DNA of 15,865 bases from Bacteroidota bacterium. GTDB lineage: Bacteria > Bacteroidota > Bacteroidia > Bacteroidales > Dysgonomonadaceae. Under the pieces are notes generated by a model, which was not told the origin of the DNA, did not search any database, and worked only from the letters and a program-made list of their open reading frames with translations. Both the position numbers and the translations under genes were made by a program. How positions within the stretch are numbered: position 1 is the first letter of the stretch; each line of letters opens with the position of its first letter. Positions 13,876 to 15,865 of this stretch are shown here, in pieces. Location: NCBI GenBank assembly GCA_023399295.1, contig JAEWQF010000049.1:1-15865 (forward strand), written 5' to 3'.

Positions 13876-15865
13876 ATGGAGAAAGTAATCCGCGCATTGT
13901 CCTCCTACAAGGCATCCATTCTACTGCTGTTTATTTATGCAGGGGGACTGGCCACAGCCACGCTGGTTGAGAAACAGATGGGAACGGTAGCAGCAAAAAT
14001 GCTGATCTACTATTCCCCCCTGTTCCTCTTTCTCCAATTGCTGCTGGTGGTTAATTTTCTCCTGCTGCTCAATCGGTATCACTACATTCGAAAGAAGAAA
14101 TGGTCCCTCATGGTGATCCATGCTTCCCTCATCATCATCCTGGGAGGTGCTCTCACCACCCATCTCTTTGGCAGAGAAGGGCAGGTGCATATCCGCGAGG
14201 GGGAGCGCAGCGATGAAATGGTGATGCACACCTCCCGCGGCACCCGTGTGGAGAAGCTTCCTTTTCAACTGGAGCTGACTGATTTTAGGTTGTATCGCTA
14301 TCCCGGTTCTGAGAGCCCCTCCTCCTACGAGAGTTCGCTTCGGATACATATCGACGGAGAGGTGCGAGAGGCTGAAGTCTTTATGAACAATGTGCTGGAC
14401 CTGAAGGGATATCGTTTCTTCCAGGCTTCCTACGACCCGGATGAAGAGGGTACAATTCTATCGGTGAACAGGGATCCGATAGGTCGAACCATTACCTATA
14501 GCGGATACCTGTTGTTACTGGTAGGATTTCTGATGATGTTTCTGATGCCGGGCTCCCGCTATCGGAAGCTGATCCGTAGTCTAAAGGAACTCCGTTTGTC
14601 CGGAGGGATAACCATACTGCTTTTCTCACTCCTGCTTGTGTCCGGAAGCGATCTGAATGCCTCGGAGGTAACAGCTCAGGAGACTCACCACCGGAATATC
14701 GTACCGGTGGCACATGCTGCCCGGTTTGGTGAACTGCCCGTACAGTTCCGCGGTCGCATCATGCCGATGAATAGTTTCTCGTCCGAGATCTTGCGTAAGT
14801 TGCACAAGGAGACTTCAATTAACGGGCTCAACAGCGATCAGTTCCTGTTGGGGCTGCTCTCCGAACCGATACAATGGATGGAGCTACCCCTGATTGCCCT
14901 GCCCGAGAGAGAGATCAGCCGCCGCTACCAACTGCCGGATGAACATGGAGCCTATTCCGATTTCTTTGATCCGGAAGGGAACTACCGACTCTTGCCGGTG
15001 TTGGAACAGATTTTTCATCGTACACCGGCTGAGCGCACTAATGCTGACAAAGAGCTGATCAAGCTGGATGAAAGGGTGAGCATCCTTTACCAGCTGTTGC
15101 ACCATAAAATGCCGCCCATCTATCCTTTGTTGGGTGATTCCCATCATGCCTGGTTTGCACCGGGAGATGATTTCTCCCTTTTTACAGGGGAGGACTCGCT
15201 CTTCGTGACAACTATCTTCAACCGTTATTTGACCGCTGTGAGGCATTCACTGCAGAGCGATGACTGGCAGGAGCCGGATCGCTTGCTGCGTGAGTTTGCC
15301 GCATGGCAACAGAAAAATGACACAACCTCTCTGATACGTCCGGCAAAGATCCAAGCGGAGATCCGCTACAACCGGATGCAGATCTTCGCTCGTGCCAGGG
15401 TGGGTTATTTTATTTTAGGTGGTCTACTGCTTCTCATTTCATTCCTGCGTCTATTGAGAGAAAAGAGAGGATTGTACCATGCCGGCAATCTCCTGACCAT
15501 AGGCATTGTAGCTCTCTTTCTCTATCATCTCTATGGCATGGGACTCCGCTGGTACATTGCCGGGCATGCTCCCTGGAGCAACTCCTACGAGACCATGGTC
15601 TACATCGGTTGGGTTACACTGCTGGCGGGACTGATCTTCGGGCGCCGCAACAGCCTCACCCTCGCCCTGGCTACCCTCTTCGGAGGGGTGATTCTATTCG
15701 TTTCAGGCCTCAACTGGATGGACCCACAGATCAATACACTGGTGCCGGTGCTGAAATCGCCATGGCTGATGTTTCATGTGGCGGTGATTGTGGCTGCCTA
15801 CGGCTTTTTTGGCATCAGCTTTCTGCTGGGAATGACCAACCTGCTGCTGATGAGTTTCCGGCATA
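13876..15865 (+). CDS. Cytochrome c maturation protein, ResB-CcsA fusion (3' truncated)
   Basis: The frame is open from the ATG at 13876, 13 bases after the TIM-barrel stop, to the window end, giving 663 visible codons with the C-terminus missing. The N-terminal ~230 residues are ResB-like: three membrane segments (about 12-30, 45-66, 76-95), a periplasmic strand-rich part (F-Q-L-E-L-T-D-F near residue 130, then L-K-G-Y-R-F-F-Q), and another membrane segment near 205-222. Another hydrophobic segment (240-255) and a soluble region of ~250 residues follow. From about 510 the CcsA part begins, with a WWD-like heme-handling stretch (R-W559-Y-I-A-G-H-A-P-W567-S-N-S-Y-E) and a conserved W-L-M-F-H-V segment. 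In system II the protein exports heme and ligates it to CXXCH motifs, so it is the natural maturation partner of the tetraheme cytochrome three genes upstream. ResB-CcsA fusions are known in Bacteroidota and epsilonproteobacteria. Confidence 0.9.
   Translation, partial: MEKVIRALSSYKASILLLFIYAGGLATATLVEKQMGTVAAKMLIYYSPLFLFLQLLLVVNFLLLLNRYHYIRKKKWSLMVIHASLIIILGGALTTHLFGREGQVHIREGERSDEMVMHTSRGTRVEKLPFQLELTDFRLYRYPGSESPSSYESSLRIHIDGEVREAEVFMNNVLDLKGYRFFQASYDPDEEGTILSVNRDPIGRTITYSGYLLLLVGFLMMFLMPGSRYRKLIRSLKELRLSGGITILLFSLLLVSGSDLNASEVTAQETHHRNIVPVAHAARFGELPVQFRGRIMPMNSFSSEILRKLHKETSINGLNSDQFLLGLLSEPIQWMELPLIALPEREISRRYQLPDEHGAYSDFFDPEGNYRLLPVLEQIFHRTPAERTNADKELIKLDERVSILYQLLHHKMPPIYPLLGDSHHAWFAPGDDFSLFTGEDSLFVTTIFNRYLTAVRHSLQSDDWQEPDRLLREFAAWQQKNDTTSLIRPAKIQAEIRYNRMQIFARARVGYFILGGLLLLISFLRLLREKRGLYHAGNLLTIGIVALFLYHLYGMGLRWYIAGHAPWSNSYETMVYIGWVTLLAGLIFGRRNSLTLALATLFGGVILFVSGLNWMDPQINTLVPVLKSPWLMFHVAVIVAAYGFFGISFLLGMTNLLLMSFRH

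Noticed and set aside
12993..13877. 294-codon open frame on the - strand opposite the TIM-barrel gene
   Set aside because: The + strand protein has a Tat signal and a complete metal site. The antisense product is His-rich with no recognisable domain and is best explained as codon-bias shadowing.
1..15865. CRISPR arrays, tRNA or rRNA genes, insertion sequences, attachment sites
   Set aside because: I found no regularly spaced direct repeats, no cloverleaf-like or rRNA sequence, and no transposase or integrase motif in any frame. Nothing in the two gene blocks suggests recent insertion.

Overview
This window looks like chromosomal DNA of a Bacteroidota bacterium, most likely Bacteroidales. The support is the gene content: SusD/PUL-style secreted lipoproteins with DUF4859 modules, a GH127-type glycosidase, Gfo/Idh/MocA and TIM-barrel Tat lipoproteins, and a fused ResB-CcsA (system II) cytochrome c maturation protein. 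Start codons are mostly without a clear Shine-Dalgarno sequence, as is usual for this phylum. I would not name a genus. All eight genes lie on the + strand and both window ends cut through a gene.

Left block (1-9651), secreted polymer degradation. In order: the C-terminus of a DUF4859-containing surface protein (partial); a lipoprotein metallopeptidase candidate with an HEIGH motif and a C-terminal DUF4859 module; a small lipoprotein with an HEFAH...E motif that resembles the anthrax lethal-factor / Pro-Pro endopeptidase fold; a 902-residue secreted DUF5695-type protein; and a 1104-residue GH127-like beta-L-arabinofuranosidase candidate with an N-terminal Ig-like module and a C-terminal FIVAR-type helical region. 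The two metallopeptidase genes overlap by ATGA. Together they look like the tail of a polysaccharide or glycoprotein utilisation locus combining proteolysis with glycan hydrolysis.

Boundary (9652-9887). This 236-base gap holds two hairpins, one of them a textbook terminator (8-bp stem plus eight T), and a weak Bacteroidota-type promoter candidate. It separates the two blocks.

Right block (9888-15865), redox. In order: a NapC/NrfH-type tetraheme cytochrome c fused to a formylglycine-generating-enzyme-like (SUMF1/FGE) domain that lacks the FGE cysteine pair; a Tat lipoprotein Gfo/Idh/MocA oxidoreductase; a Tat lipoprotein xylose-isomerase-like TIM barrel; and a ResB-CcsA fusion that runs off the end. 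The genes are 86, 10 and 13 bases apart and probably form one operon. The membrane-bound cytochrome would be matured by the ResB-CcsA protein. The two Tat-exported enzymes suggest cofactor-dependent sugar chemistry on the periplasmic side of the inner membrane. Whether electrons really flow between them is inference; this block is the best candidate for an undescribed system here.
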